Shown piece after piece: positions 1 to 9,428 of a stretch of 64,000 bases of DNA. The translations under genes and the position numbers were made by a program. The stretch is taken from the NCBI RefSeq assembly GCF_020164585.1, contig NZ_JAIQZF010000005.1:248001-312000 (forward strand), in the 5' to 3' direction. The notes beneath the pieces are model-generated. The model saw only the letters and a program-made list of their open reading frames with translations. It did not search any database and was not told the origin of the DNA. This DNA comes from Psychroflexus curvus (lineage in GTDB: Bacteria; Bacteroidota; Bacteroidia; Flavobacteriales; Flavobacteriaceae). The first letter of the stretch is position 1. Each line of letters begins with the position of its first letter.

Positions 1-1252
1 TCGCCTGTGCACAAAGTTTAACTCTCGAAAAACCATTTTGGGTATCGGTTAGAAAAGGGACAAACAAAATATCCATGCCTTCTTTGGCCAGGATTCTGGA
101 CAACTCCGGAAACTCCACATCGTAACAAATCAAAATCCCTATTTTACCGCAATCGGTATCAAATACTTTAAACTCGCTTCCGCGCTGCATCCCCCAGACT
201 CTTGCTTCGTCTGGAGTCACATGAATTTTTTCGTAACGCTCTATGCTTCCATCGCGTTTACAGAGATAACCCACATTATACAACTTGTTGTCAATCAATT
301 CTGGCATACTTCCAGAAATGATATTGATATTATAAGCAATGGACAGTTCTGCCATTTTATGTTTGACAGGCTCTGTATACTTCGCCAGTTCCCGTATCGC
401 ATCCGGCTCGCTGAGATGGTTGTATTTTGACATCAAAGGCGCATTAAAAAACTCAGGGAATAGAGCAAAATCCGAGCGGTAACCCGATAAAGATTCTACG
501 AAAAATTCCACCTGATGCAACAATTCTTCCAGGCTGCTGTAAGAACGCATCTGCCACTGAACGAGACCCAGGCGAACTTCGCTTTTCTGGTTGGAGGGGG
601 CTTTGCTTTCTTTTTCAAAATAAATATTATCCCACTGCATCAAGACCGCGTATTCTTTAGAATCCTTGTCACCATCCAGATAGTTGGACAAAATTCTAAC
701 CGGTCTAAAATCGTTGGATAATTGGAAGTTTAAGACGGGATCATTTATCTCCTTCGTCCTCACTTTTTGTATGTATTGCTTCGGACTTAACTCACTTGAA
801 AATTTATGATAATTTGGAATTCTTCCACCAAACACAATTCCTTTTAAATTCAACTGCTCGGTTAACTCTTTTCTATAATCATATAGTCGTCTGCCCAATT
901 TTAAGCCCCTGTATTCTTTCCTGACGATGACATCAATACCATAAAGCATGTCGCCATCCTCCGTGTGATTTTTAAACTTCACGTCCCCCGCAATATCATC
1001 GTAGGTATGCTGATTGGATAATTTATTATAGTCCACGATGATGGAAAAAGCGCAACCTGCCAGGTCACCGTTCACCAGAATCACCACTTGCCCTTCAGGA
1101 AAAATATCTATCAGACTCCTCAACTCATCTTTGCGCCAATACGCATCTGCAACGTCACCATAAATTTCAATAAACACCTCTTTAAGGACTTCAAAATCCT
1201 TTAGCGAAAGGTATTTTAATTCAATTTGTTCAATTTTTGGGGAATTATCCAT
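1..1252 (-). CDS. GNAT acetyltransferase / carbon-nitrogen hydrolase fusion, partial (C-terminus outside window)
   Basis: The reading frame is open from ATG at 1252 to the window edge, 417 codons. Residues about 1-190 look like a GNAT acetyltransferase. From about 220 a nitrilase-superfamily domain follows with the expected triad: Glu in DFALFPEFF, Lys in YEKIHVTPDE and Cys in GILICYDVEFPE. Such fusions are usually somewhat over 500 residues, so roughly the last 90-100 are missing. The product is probably a cytosolic amidase, with the GNAT part of unknown substrate. It reads in the same direction as the polyamine genes upstream, which hints at an amine or amide substrate, but the 190-bp gap leaves co-transcription unproven. 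Confidence 0.85.
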   Translation of the reverse strand, partial: MDNSPKIEQIELKYLSLKDFEVLKEVFIEIYGDVADAYWRKDELRSLIDIFPEGQVVILVNGDLAGCAFSIIVDYNKLSNQHTYDDIAGDVKFKNHTEDGDMLYGIDVIVRKEYRGLKLGRRLYDYRKELTEQLNLKGIVFGGRIPNYHKFSSELSPKQYIQKVRTKEINDPVLNFQLSNDFRPVRILSNYLDGDKDSKEYAVLMQWDNIYFEKESKAPSNQKSEVRLGLVQWQMRSYSSLEELLHQVEFFVESLSGYRSDFALFPEFFNAPLMSKYNHLSEPDAIRELAKYTEPVKHKMAELSIAYNINIISGSMPELIDNKLYNVGYLCKRDGSIERYEKIHVTPDEARVWGMQRGSEFKVFDTDCGKIGILICYDVEFPELSRILAKEGMDILFVPFLTDTQNGFSRVKLCAQA

Positions 1253-1364
1253 AGTAGGGTAAAATAAATTTAATTTTTAGCTTGATAGTAAGCAGTAGTT
1301 ATTTCAGAACTGAGTTTTCTTCGGATATTAATACGAGTAAGCTTTGTGAGTTTTTAGACATCCA

Positions 1365-1428
1365 ACTTCCAGAATTCACATTCACTCGAATCAGCGTCCA
1401 AAGTGAAGATGAATTCTGAAAGTTTTTT
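1365..1428. terminator. Imperfect hairpin followed by a T tract on the + strand
   Basis: Arms at about 1365-1386 and 1402-1422 pair over some 20 bp with three mismatches and share the core CAGAATTCA. T6 follows on the + strand. Both neighbouring genes read leftward, and on that strand the hairpin lacks a U tract, so it may be a stabilising or processing hairpin, or a degenerate repeat, instead of a terminator. Confidence 0.3.
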
Positions 1429-1445
1429 CGTCTGTTTCAACCTAA

Positions 1446-2414
1446 TTACATTTCCAGAAGGTAAGCAAAGATAAGGGGAGCAACTATAGTTGCATCGCTT
1501 TCTATGATAAATTTAGGGGTATCTATGTCTAGTTTACCCCAGGTAATTTTCTCGTTAGGAACCGCCCCGGAGTAAGAACCATAACTTGTAGTAGAATCAG
1601 AAATCTGGCAGAAATAATTCCAGAAGGGGGTGTCGGTTCGTTCCATATCCTGGTAAAGCATCGGTACTACACAAATTGGAAAATCACCGGCTATACCTCC
1701 GCCTATCTGGAAAAAGCCAATGCCCTCCTTCGAGTTATCGGTGTACCAGTCTGCCAAAAAGGTCATGTACTCAATACCCGATTTTACGGTAGAGGCTTTC
1801 AGCTCTCCTTTCATCACATAACTGGCAAAAATATTTCCCATCGTACTGTCTTCCCATCCCGGAACAACGATAGGTAAGTTTTTCTCTGCAGCGGCATACA
1901 TCCAGGAATCCTTCAGGTCGATTTCATAATACTCTTCCAAAACTCCAGACAGCAATAGTTTGTACATGTATTCATGTGGAAAATAACGCTCGCCTTTGGC
2001 TTCCGCATCTTTCCAGATCTTCACTATGTGTTTCTGCAAACGTCTAAATGCTTCTTCTTCCGGAATACAGGTGTCAGTAACTCGGTTAAGTCCTTTTTCC
2101 AATAATTTCCATTCGTCTTGTGGTGTTAAATCCCGGTATTCCGGTACGCGTTTATAATGAGAATGCGCTACCAAATTCATGACATCTTCCTCCAGATTAG
2201 CGCCTGTACAGGACACAATATGAACTTTATCCTGACGAATAATTTCTGCAAAAATCTTACCCAGCTCGGCAGTACTCATGGCTCCTGCAAGGGATACCAG
2301 CATTTTGGAACCGCCTTCCAGTTGCTTCTCGTAAGCCTTGGCCGCATCGACCAGACTCGCTGCGTTAAAGTGTAAGTAATAGTTTTCTATAAAGTCTGAA
2401 ATGGGTTTACTCAT
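1446..2414 (-). CDS. Deoxyhypusine-synthase-like protein (probable homospermidine synthase)
   Basis: The 322-residue protein has the deoxyhypusine synthase fold and keeps the WGK motif that carries the catalytic lysine (Lys about 294), inside the C-terminal stretch NEKITWGK. NAD-binding glycine segments such as FFQIGGGIAGD are also present. Bacteria lack eIF5A, so bacterial homologues are thought to transfer the aminobutyl group of spermidine to putrescine or another small amine, giving homospermidine. The leftward gene lies downstream of arginine decarboxylase and agmatinase, which together make putrescine and so supply a substrate. The family assignment is firm. The substrate is inferred from family and context. 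Confidence 0.88.
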   Translation of the reverse strand: MSKPISDFIENYYLHFNAASLVDAAKAYEKQLEGGSKMLVSLAGAMSTAELGKIFAEIIRQDKVHIVSCTGANLEEDVMNLVAHSHYKRVPEYRDLTPQDEWKLLEKGLNRVTDTCIPEEEAFRRLQKHIVKIWKDAEAKGERYFPHEYMYKLLLSGVLEEYYEIDLKDSWMYAAAEKNLPIVVPGWEDSTMGNIFASYVMKGELKASTVKSGIEYMTFLADWYTDNSKEGIGFFQIGGGIAGDFPICVVPMLYQDMERTDTPFWNYFCQISDSTTSYGSYSGAVPNEKITWGKLDIDTPKFIIESDATIVAPLIFAYLLEM

Positions 2415-2518
2415 GGTTTTTTTTATTTAAAATCTAAGAATACTTTATAGAAAAAAGAACAAGGAAAAAAGACTTATTCGAACTAGCCTTATGTATTCTA
2501 GGATTAATTTATTTTTGA

Positions 2519-2872
2519 TTAAAGTTGATTTTGAGAAGCTGATGCCTTTCTTTGAAAATGTTCAATTTTGGCCTCTATAGCTTCAAATTCTATTTCTGTA
2601 ATATATAATTTATGTTTTGCGATAATTAACTGAGTGATGAGTTCAAACGAAGAACCAATTGAGATATTAATGAAGTGCTTAAAGCTTTTTTGACTTCTTG
2701 CGGAGCCTTCAGCTATATGACTTGGTATAGAAATAGAACAGCGATTAATTTGATCGGACAGCGCAAATCTTTCAACATCAGGAAACTCCTTTATGATATC
2801 CGATACATCAAAGGTGATCTCAAGACCTAACTTCCAAATATTTAAATTCTTATAGTTATGCCTTTTAGCCAT
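2519..2872 (-). CDS. Four-helix bundle protein (23S rRNA intervening-sequence family)
   Basis: The 117 residues match the family in length and pattern: the start YKNLNIWKLGLEI, the central RCSISIPSHIAEGSAR and amphipathic helices throughout. These proteins were first found encoded in intervening sequences of 23S rRNA but are common as free-standing genes in Bacteroidota. Their function is unknown and they form small helical oligomers. It lies between agmatinase and the DHS-like gene and splits the polyamine block. Simple-sequence DNA directly upstream suggests that it arrived as an insertion. Confidence 0.85.
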   Translation of the reverse strand: MAKRHNYKNLNIWKLGLEITFDVSDIIKEFPDVERFALSDQINRCSISIPSHIAEGSARSQKSFKHFINISIGSSFELITQLIIAKHKLYITEIEFEAIEAKIEHFQRKASASQNQL

Positions 2873-2884
2873 TAGAAATATTGT

Positions 2885-3150
2885 TTTGAATTAAGCTCTA
2901 TTCTCCTTGCTCTTTTCCCTATTCTCTATTCTCTTTGTTCTTTTCTCTATTCTCTTTGTTCTATTTTCTTTTCTCTCTGTTCCTTACTTCTATGCTTGTC
3001 GTTTTTGCTTTTGATTCTATGGCTGCTATTGATTCTATGGTTTCTATGGTAGCTATGGTTTCTATGGTTTCTATGGTAGCTATGGATAAAGTAAACTTTT
3101 GTGTGTTATACCTTGTATCTAAAATCTAATATCTAAAGTCTATTATCTAT
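2885..3150. repeat. Low-complexity and short tandem repeats
   Basis: Three blocks lie side by side. A pyrimidine-rich block (about 2900-2990) repeats TATTCTCTTTGTTC. A block at 3016-3085 alternates TTTCTATGG and TAGCTATGG. An AT-rich block at about 3113-3150 repeats variants of ATCTAAA. An open frame over the middle would encode a MVSMVAMVSM run and is judged non-coding. The motifs look like replication-slippage products. Confidence 0.75.
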
Positions 3151-3154
3151 AAAT

Positions 3155-4033
3155 CTAATCTTCCTCCTCCTCTTCAGAAGCATTTTCATATTTGAATTTA
3201 TAGCTCAGCATTTTGTAATACAGCTTAGCTGCGAGGAAATCTGAAGATTTATCCACTTCGTTTGGACAAAGTTCCACGATATCAAAACCGACTACATTTT
3301 TCTTTTTAAAGATTTCCTTCAAAAATTCTAAGGTCTCATACCAAAACAAACCTCCGGGCTCTGGTGTTCCGGTAGAAGGCAAAATAGAAGGATCGAACGC
3401 ATCAAGATCGATGGTAATAAAGACATTTGGCGTCATTTGTCCAACAGCATCATCCGACCAGTCTTCGTAAAGGTCGTGAGCAAAATACACGCGGTTTTCA
3501 TCCATATGTTCTACTTCAGACTCATCCATAGAACGAATACCTATCTGAATTAGATTTCCCTTTTTACTGGCTTCGTGTACCGCACAGGCATGGTTGCAGG
3601 CACTTCCTTCGTAAGAAGGCCTTAAGTCTGCATGTGCGTCAATTTGAACAACAGTCAGTTCCGGGAAATGCTCATGAAAAGCTCTTATAGTTCCTATGGA
3701 AACAGAGTGTTCACCACCAAAAATAGTTACAAACTTATCCTGATTGATGTAGTTTTTGGTCGTTTTATGAACGGCTTCTACCATCTTTTCTGGTGAAGAG
3801 TTTTCCGATACCGGAGGTGCCAGATAGATACCCTTTTTGTAAACTTCTGTTCGGGTTTCTATGTCGTACAACTCCATGTTTTCTGAAGCTTCCAGGAAAG
3901 CCTGCGGCCCTTTGTCTGCTCCTTTTTGCCAAGAACTTGTTCCGTCATAAGGAACTGGAATTAAAACGACTTTCGCTTCGTCGATACGTGCGTACTTGTC
4001 TGGAATTCCTGCGTAATTTGTCTTAGATGCCAT
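3155..4033 (-). CDS. speB: Agmatinase (agmatine ureohydrolase)
   Basis: This cytosolic Mn-dependent ureohydrolase would convert agmatine to putrescine and urea. The 292 residues carry all metal-binding motifs of the arginase family in order: GGEHSVSIG, DAHADLR and TIDLDAFDPS. The C-terminus is a short acidic tail. The start codon lies inside the end of the arginine decarboxylase gene (11-base overlap, both leftward), so the two steps arginine to agmatine to putrescine are very probably co-translated. Other ureohydrolases such as formimidoylglutamase are less likely given this pairing. Confidence 0.92.
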   Translation of the reverse strand: MASKTNYAGIPDKYARIDEAKVVLIPVPYDGTSSWQKGADKGPQAFLEASENMELYDIETRTEVYKKGIYLAPPVSENSSPEKMVEAVHKTTKNYINQDKFVTIFGGEHSVSIGTIRAFHEHFPELTVVQIDAHADLRPSYEGSACNHACAVHEASKKGNLIQIGIRSMDESEVEHMDENRVYFAHDLYEDWSDDAVGQMTPNVFITIDLDAFDPSILPSTGTPEPGGLFWYETLEFLKEIFKKKNVVGFDIVELCPNEVDKSSDFLAAKLYYKMLSYKFKYENASEEEEED

Positions 4034-5423
4034 GATAACCTAAAATTTTGAGTAAATCTTCACTTTTTTGTTGTTCGCTAAATAGTTCCGTCGACAAACT
4101 TCCGTCGTCGTTTTTTTGTATTAAAATATGTTTGGGACTTGGGATTAAACAGTGCTGCAAACCACCAAAACCTCCTATGGTTTCCTGATAGGCGCCAGTG
4201 TTGAAAAAGCCCACATAGAGCGGATCTTCCCTCTCGTATTTAGGAAGGTAAATCGCATTCATATGCTGTTCAGAATTGTAATAATCGTCGCTATCGCAGG
4301 TCAATCCCCCAAGCAAAACACGCTCGTATCTGTCCTGCCACCTATTGACGGCCAGCATGATAAATCGTTTGCTAATTGCCCAGGAATCTGGTAAAGTCGT
4401 GATAAATGACGAGTTGATCATATTCCATTTTTCACGATCGTTTTGTTGCTTCTGGTACAAGACTTCATAAATAGCTCCACCACTTTCACCAACAGTAAAA
4501 CTGCCAAATTCAGTGAAAATATGAGGAACAGGAACGTCTTCTTCTTCGCAGGTCAACTTGACTTGATTGATGATTTCATCGATCATGTATTGGTAATCAT
4601 ACTCAAAAGCCAAAGAGTTTTTGATAGGAAAACCTCCACCAATATTAAGACTATCCAGACTAGGGCAAACTTTTTTCAAACGCGTATATACACGCAAACA
4701 CTTTTGCAGCTCATTCCAATAGTAAGCATTATCCCTAATACCTGTATTGATAAAAAAGTGAAGCATTTTCAGCTCAAGCTGGTCGTTAGTTTTGATTTGA
4801 TCTTCGTAAAACGGAACGATATTTTTATAACCTATCCCTAACCTGGAGGTATAAAATTCGAATTTGGGTTCTTCTTCAGAGGCAATTCTGATTCCAATTT
4901 TGAAATCCCTATCGATATCTTTGGTGAGCAAGTCGATCTCCTCATAATTATCGATAACGGGAATACAGTTATGCTGTCCGCCATTAATGAGCTTAGCGAT
5001 ATTTGAAACGTATTGATCCCTTTTAAAGCCATTGCAAATCACAAAAGTGTCTTTCGTGATTTTTCCTTTTTCTTTTAAACTATTTACAATATCAATATCG
5101 AAAGCAGAAGAGGTCTCTATGTGAATATTGTTCTTTAAAGCTTCATCCAAAACATGTTTGAAATGAGAGCTTTTTGTACAATAGCAATAATTGTATGTCC
5201 CCTTATAATCATGCTTTTCTATAGCGTTTTGAAACCACTTTTGAGCACGAAGAATATTTTCGGAAATTTTGGGTAGATATGTGAATTTTAAAGGGGTTCC
5301 ATAGTTCTCTACAAGTTCCATCAAGTTGATATTATGAAACTTGAGTTCATCTTCATGTAAAGTAAATTCATCTTGAGGGAAATCATAGGTTTGACTTATT
5401 AAGTCAATGTACTTCGTGTTCAT
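4023..5423 (-). CDS. speA: Arginine decarboxylase, short Bacteroidota type
   Basis: This PLP enzyme of the alanine-racemase-like fold III would decarboxylate arginine to agmatine. The PLP lysine is seen in NYCYCTKSSHF near residue 84, a glycine-rich phosphate-binding segment in LNIGGGFPIKN, and the C-terminal active-site region in LTCDSDDYY. At 466 residues it is much shorter than the roughly 630-residue E. coli SpeA and matches the compact form usual in Bacteroidota. It is the first gene of the leftward speA-speB pair. About 240 bp of apparently non-coding DNA lies upstream. Confidence 0.92.
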   Translation of the reverse strand: MNTKYIDLISQTYDFPQDEFTLHEDELKFHNINLMELVENYGTPLKFTYLPKISENILRAQKWFQNAIEKHDYKGTYNYCYCTKSSHFKHVLDEALKNNIHIETSSAFDIDIVNSLKEKGKITKDTFVICNGFKRDQYVSNIAKLINGGQHNCIPVIDNYEEIDLLTKDIDRDFKIGIRIASEEEPKFEFYTSRLGIGYKNIVPFYEDQIKTNDQLELKMLHFFINTGIRDNAYYWNELQKCLRVYTRLKKVCPSLDSLNIGGGFPIKNSLAFEYDYQYMIDEIINQVKLTCEEEDVPVPHIFTEFGSFTVGESGGAIYEVLYQKQQNDREKWNMINSSFITTLPDSWAISKRFIMLAVNRWQDRYERVLLGGLTCDSDDYYNSEQHMNAIYLPKYEREDPLYVGFFNTGAYQETIGGFGGLQHCLIPSPKHILIQKNDDGSLSTELFSEQQKSEDLLKILGYHGI

Positions 5424-5667
5424 TTATAACTAGTTATTAGTTTTAAAGTTAAGTAAAAAATATATGTTTTATGAAAGAATGACAACCTTAGTATAGTTTA
5501 TAGGTGGTGTTGGAAGAATTGAATCCTGATTTTCTGAATAAAACTTCATAATCGAAGTTGAGAGTTTAGGTTTAATTTCATTACAAATGAAACTTATTTT
5601 GATAGAATTAAAAAGCCTTAAAATGTTAAATTTTAAAGCTTTGGATTTAGTTACAATTGCAAAGTTA
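5424..5667. other. Intergenic, no supported gene
   Basis: AT-rich spacer between speA and the MORN-repeat gene. A 78-codon leftward frame (5469-5705) overlaps the MORN gene out of frame and has no recognisable features, so it is treated as chance. No clear terminator was seen. Confidence 0.5.
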
Positions 5668-6561
5668 TTATTGAATAGGTTTGTCTTTTTCCCAATCTCC
5701 TTCAAAACTTACATTTCCATCAATATCGTATAAAATACCTGAACCGCTTCTCAATCCATTTTTGAAACCTCCCACATATTCCTGACCCTTAGGATAATGA
5801 AAAGTTCCTTCTCCAGTTCGTTCTCCCATGACAAAATCGCCTTCGTACTTTGCTCCATCAGCCCATTGAAATTCTCCTTCTCCGTGTGGTTTATTTTCCT
5901 TCCATTCGCCTCTATATATAGAGCCATTTGCCCAAACACCTACTCCACTTCCTGTTGCAGTATTATTTTCTGTTTCACCGATATAATGGATTAAAATATT
6001 TTTATCAGATTTGAAACTTATGACTTTTAAGGTCTCTTTACGGTTGAGCTGTCTTGTCTTAATATTCAATTCATTTTCAAGACTATCAGTTCTACTCTCG
6101 AGCTCATGAAGTGAAAACCTCAAATTTTGTTGCAGTGAATCCAACCGACTCGTAATAGAATCCTTGGCCTCTAACATAGTGCTAAGCTCGGTTCTCAAAT
6201 TGATTTTTGCAAAATCATCGTCATTTTCAGAACTTATGATCTCTTCCAGACGTTGTATCCTTTGATTTACTTTTCGTTTTAACTCCTGATTTGAAATTTC
6301 AAAACTTCTGTATCGCCTCAAGGCTTGTTTTGGTTGCTTTTCTAACATCCAAACCTCATCTGCTTTAATTATTTCCTGAAGAACAGAAAAGTCAGATTCT
6401 AATTTTGAATAAGCCGAAGCAGGTATAGTTTCACTTCCTCGGTACGCTTCAAGTTTTGAATCAGTATAATAAATTATGGCAAGAAAACCCAAATTCACTG
6501 CAAAGGAGATAATGAATAAGATCTTAAATCGATTTTTATTGTTTTTGTCTTTTGAGCTCAT
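5668..6561 (-). CDS. Membrane-anchored coiled-coil protein with C-terminal MORN repeats
   Basis: A single membrane segment at residues about 13-32 is followed by a long charged coiled coil (about 45-175) and then at least four MORN motifs, for example YRGEWKENKPHGEG and YEGDFVMGERTGEGTF. MORN repeats form beta-hairpins used in membrane association or scaffolding. The protein is probably anchored in the inner membrane with the repeats outside, although topology was not determined. It is last in a leftward run with DUF2490 and MORN-like genes, 13 bp after the DUF2490 stop. Function unknown. Confidence 0.8.
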   Translation of the reverse strand: MSSKDKNNKNRFKILFIISFAVNLGFLAIIYYTDSKLEAYRGSETIPASAYSKLESDFSVLQEIIKADEVWMLEKQPKQALRRYRSFEISNQELKRKVNQRIQRLEEIISSENDDDFAKINLRTELSTMLEAKDSITSRLDSLQQNLRFSLHELESRTDSLENELNIKTRQLNRKETLKVISFKSDKNILIHYIGETENNTATGSGVGVWANGSIYRGEWKENKPHGEGEFQWADGAKYEGDFVMGERTGEGTFHYPKGQEYVGGFKNGLRSGSGILYDIDGNVSFEGDWEKDKPIQ

Positions 6562-6574
6562 ACTTAAATATTAA

Positions 6575-7402
6575 TTAGTCGTAGAATCTGGTTTCTGGTA
6601 TCTTATCATCAAACGCTCTCAAATCCAAATTGATATAAATATTAAATTTGAACACCCATCGCTGTCTGTAAAATCCTCCGTATTCTCCAGACTGTCCAAA
6701 ACTGTACATCATATTTGCAGAATAACTCGTGCGTGGTGAGGCTATATACCCAATCCCAGGATACAACCTTAGGTCTTCCAATGGATTATCTACTATCGCC
6801 TTACCACTTTGCATAATCAGCTCTACATCTGGGTTAAAATATATAGTCCCTGGTTGTAATTTAGGTTTGTTGAGCGGAATCTTCATCATAAATTTATAAC
6901 GCCACCTGTTTCCAAAAACATAGTCTGATCCCTTTTTAAACTTTTTCTTCCATCGGTGTTCGATTCTAATACGGTGATAAACTCTAAATCGATCAAAAGG
7001 CATCATCAACTGATATTCGTGCCAAATTCGAGGTTCTAGTCTGATTTTTTCATATGCATCACCACTTTGATCACCAAAATCAATTCGCAAAACCCCTCCT
7101 GCGGTGAACTTAAAATTTTTGGTAGGAATATATTGAATACCGTGTCTGTTATAAACTTGAGCCACATCTCCTATAAAATTCCTGGACTCGTTTTCTCGCA
7201 TTCTATAATGAAGTTCTGCGTGCCAGAACCACTTATCACTAAGTCGAAAAGTGCCATAACTATTAATCCAAGTAAGGGTTTCAGGTTCATTAAAAACAGA
7301 TTGATCTGGATGGGTAGCAGTACCCTCTTGACCAAAAACGGCAGTAACAACAAAAACAAAGAATAAAGTGACTCCAATTGTCCCTCTTAACATCATATAC
7401 AT
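6575..7402 (-). CDS. DUF2490 outer-membrane-like protein
   Basis: A signal peptide (residues about 1-24, ending VFGQ) precedes a beta-strand-rich, aromatic protein with alternating patterns typical of DUF2490 beta-barrels, for example HAELHYRMREN and WRYKFMMKIPL. Length 275 fits the family. The start overlaps the upstream stop as TAATG. A second ATG at codon 4 (MLRG) is possible and would give a more usual signal peptide. It probably lies in the outer membrane. Its role is unknown. It sits between two MORN-type genes, so the three may act together at the envelope. Confidence 0.8.
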   Translation of the reverse strand: MYMMLRGTIGVTLFFVFVVTAVFGQEGTATHPDQSVFNEPETLTWINSYGTFRLSDKWFWHAELHYRMRENESRNFIGDVAQVYNRHGIQYIPTKNFKFTAGGVLRIDFGDQSGDAYEKIRLEPRIWHEYQLMMPFDRFRVYHRIRIEHRWKKKFKKGSDYVFGNRWRYKFMMKIPLNKPKLQPGTIYFNPDVELIMQSGKAIVDNPLEDLRLYPGIGYIASPRTSYSANMMYSFGQSGEYGGFYRQRWVFKFNIYINLDLRAFDDKIPETRFYD

Positions 7403-9420
7403 TAATATTTCAACTTCAATTCTAAAACAGACAATATAGCTTCAGGATTTTTTTCTCTTCTTAATTCCTTTTCCTCTTGCTTTGTATCGCGTTTGCTCAA
7501 TTCCAACATTTTCTGATAGACCATATTTATATCCTCCATGGCAAAATCAACAGACTCACATGTAAAATCATCACTGAGTTTTTTAAACAAATAAGGCTTT
7601 AAACTTTCATCAAAGGCTTCGTAGATATTTTCCTTAATTCTTTCGGACATGTCCACCATCATGTAAGGATTGAAGGTTATCTTCGTGTATGCAACATCCA
7701 ATCTTTCGTTTTTGGATTTCAAATCTTTTAGAAAAATATAGAAGTCTATTAACTCGTCATAGCAATTGAGCAAACCCTTAATTCTATTTTTCTTCTCATC
7801 AATTTTCAGTCCTCCATAGGTGTTAAAGCTATCCTCTGTGAGTTTCAAAACCAGTTCAGAATACCTTTCGTGATAGTTATTAAAATCATTTTCTTTAGAT
7901 TCTGTATTGAATAAACTTTCGATTTTGTCCTTCTTTTCTACAAGTCTTTTTTCATCATTGGAAAGCGATTTTTCAATTTCCATCGCCTTAAAAATTGTTT
8001 TGGCATCGCCATATAAAGCGTCAACGTCTTCCCTTATCCTCTTGATCAAAGAATTCGCTTGACCCAAGTCGAAGTTGTTACGTTCTGGAACTTTTGGAAA
8101 TTCATGAGATTTAGTGACCAATTCTGACTGAAATTCATAAGTCACTTCAATTGGCAAACGGAGTTTAGGCCAGATTTTCCCGTAAATTTCATCTCTGTTT
8201 ACAAACTCAAAAGCATCTGAAGTGATGACCTCTACCATTCTTTTGAGTTGGTTCAATTCATTTTTATAAATATTAAAAATGAGTTCAACTTCATTCAGTT
8301 TCTCGTAAGCAGGCTTGCCAATTTCAACCTTAGGATTGTCTGAAAATTCATTCAAAATAGATTGGATCGCTTCAAAATTTTCAGCAGTTTCTTTTATCTG
8401 TTGCTTTTCTTCTGTGGTAAACTCAAACTTTTTAACCCTAAATTTCCCAAGTCCCAAAGGACTACTTCCTCTTAAGCTGTTCCAAATATCAAATCCAGAG
8501 TTATGAGAAAAGGCAAGTACACTGTTTTTTATAAACTCATTACCTTTTTGATGAGAGTCATTAATCGAAACGTTTATTGAGGATGAAACAGATTGTTTTA
8601 TATCTAAGTCTACAAGATTAAGAATTTTAAAGTATCCCTCTTCCAAAGAATAATCTTCCCACTGGCCTTCATCTCTCGACTCAGATGTATCAAAGCCCGA
8701 GTAAGAAATATCAAAGGTCTTATCATCAATTACAATTTTATAGGTTTTGAGAATACCTGCTTCGTAAGTTCTAATTTCTTGAATAAACTTATCTTCGGTT
8801 TGATGATTAATTTCCCAATCTCCTTGAAAATAGCCATCTGCGTTAAAATAACCTTGAATGCTTATAGACTTTGATCTGGATTTAAAAAGCCCTATCAACC
8901 TATTATCTTTGAAAGTAGATTCAATAAAAAAGAGCGTATCTTGAACTTCCGAAGTTATAAAATCTTGCTTGACCGCTTCCCAATTTCCAACTGCTTTACC
9001 ATCTTGAAATTTCCCTGAGATCCTATTCTCATTTCCTGTGGCAGGCTTTACAATCCTAAAACCAGATACAAACTTCTGGTCTTCTTCTTTCATTTTTTTA
9101 TCAGAAAAGACCCAGTTTCCGGATTTCTGATTAGAGGAAAATTCGCCTTCATAAGTAGTCACCTCATAATCGAAGCTTTTTAATTGGGAAGACTGTAAAG
9201 ATTGAAAAAAGAATTTACCATCATAAATATCTACACCTTTGGATACAGCGTATTCATACTCTACAAGTCCAGAAGTACTCTCATTTATTTTCAAAGAATC
9301 TTTCTTAACTTTTCTTTGCTGTGCAAGCGCTACAGTTGAATAAGTTAAAATAAAAATTAAGAGAGCCCTACTCAAAAACAAGTAGAAATTAAAAAAATAA
9401 TGTCTTTTTGTTTTATCCAT
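7402..9420 (-). CDS. Secreted protein with N-terminal MORN/YwqK-like repeats and long helical region
   Basis: The 672 residues begin with a signal-anchor or signal peptide (about 14-34, ending VALAQ). Residues about 50-260 hold repeated strand units of the type GKFQDGKAVGNWEAV, GYFNADGYFQGDWEIN and YEGEFSSNQKSGNWVF, which resemble MORN/YwqK repeats. From about 330 the sequence is highly charged and predicted helical. No enzyme motif is visible. It starts 8 bp after the pseudouridine synthase gene ends and shares its stop with the next start, so it belongs to a leftward operon. Function unknown. Confidence 0.75.
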   Translation of the reverse strand: MDKTKRHYFFNFYLFLSRALLIFILTYSTVALAQQRKVKKDSLKINESTSGLVEYEYAVSKGVDIYDGKFFFQSLQSSQLKSFDYEVTTYEGEFSSNQKSGNWVFSDKKMKEEDQKFVSGFRIVKPATGNENRISGKFQDGKAVGNWEAVKQDFITSEVQDTLFFIESTFKDNRLIGLFKSRSKSISIQGYFNADGYFQGDWEINHQTEDKFIQEIRTYEAGILKTYKIVIDDKTFDISYSGFDTSESRDEGQWEDYSLEEGYFKILNLVDLDIKQSVSSSINVSINDSHQKGNEFIKNSVLAFSHNSGFDIWNSLRGSSPLGLGKFRVKKFEFTTEEKQQIKETAENFEAIQSILNEFSDNPKVEIGKPAYEKLNEVELIFNIYKNELNQLKRMVEVITSDAFEFVNRDEIYGKIWPKLRLPIEVTYEFQSELVTKSHEFPKVPERNNFDLGQANSLIKRIREDVDALYGDAKTIFKAMEIEKSLSNDEKRLVEKKDKIESLFNTESKENDFNNYHERYSELVLKLTEDSFNTYGGLKIDEKKNRIKGLLNCYDELIDFYIFLKDLKSKNERLDVAYTKITFNPYMMVDMSERIKENIYEAFDESLKPYLFKKLSDDFTCESVDFAMEDINMVYQKMLELSKRDTKQEEKELRREKNPEAILSVLELKLKY

Positions 9421-9428
9421 AAATATCT

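Noticed and set aside
2935-3129. 64-codon frame with a MVSMVAM repeat
   Set aside because: Product of short tandem repeats.
5469-5705. 78-codon leftward frame overlapping the MORN gene
   Set aside because: It overlaps the end of a clear gene in another frame and has no domain or promoter.
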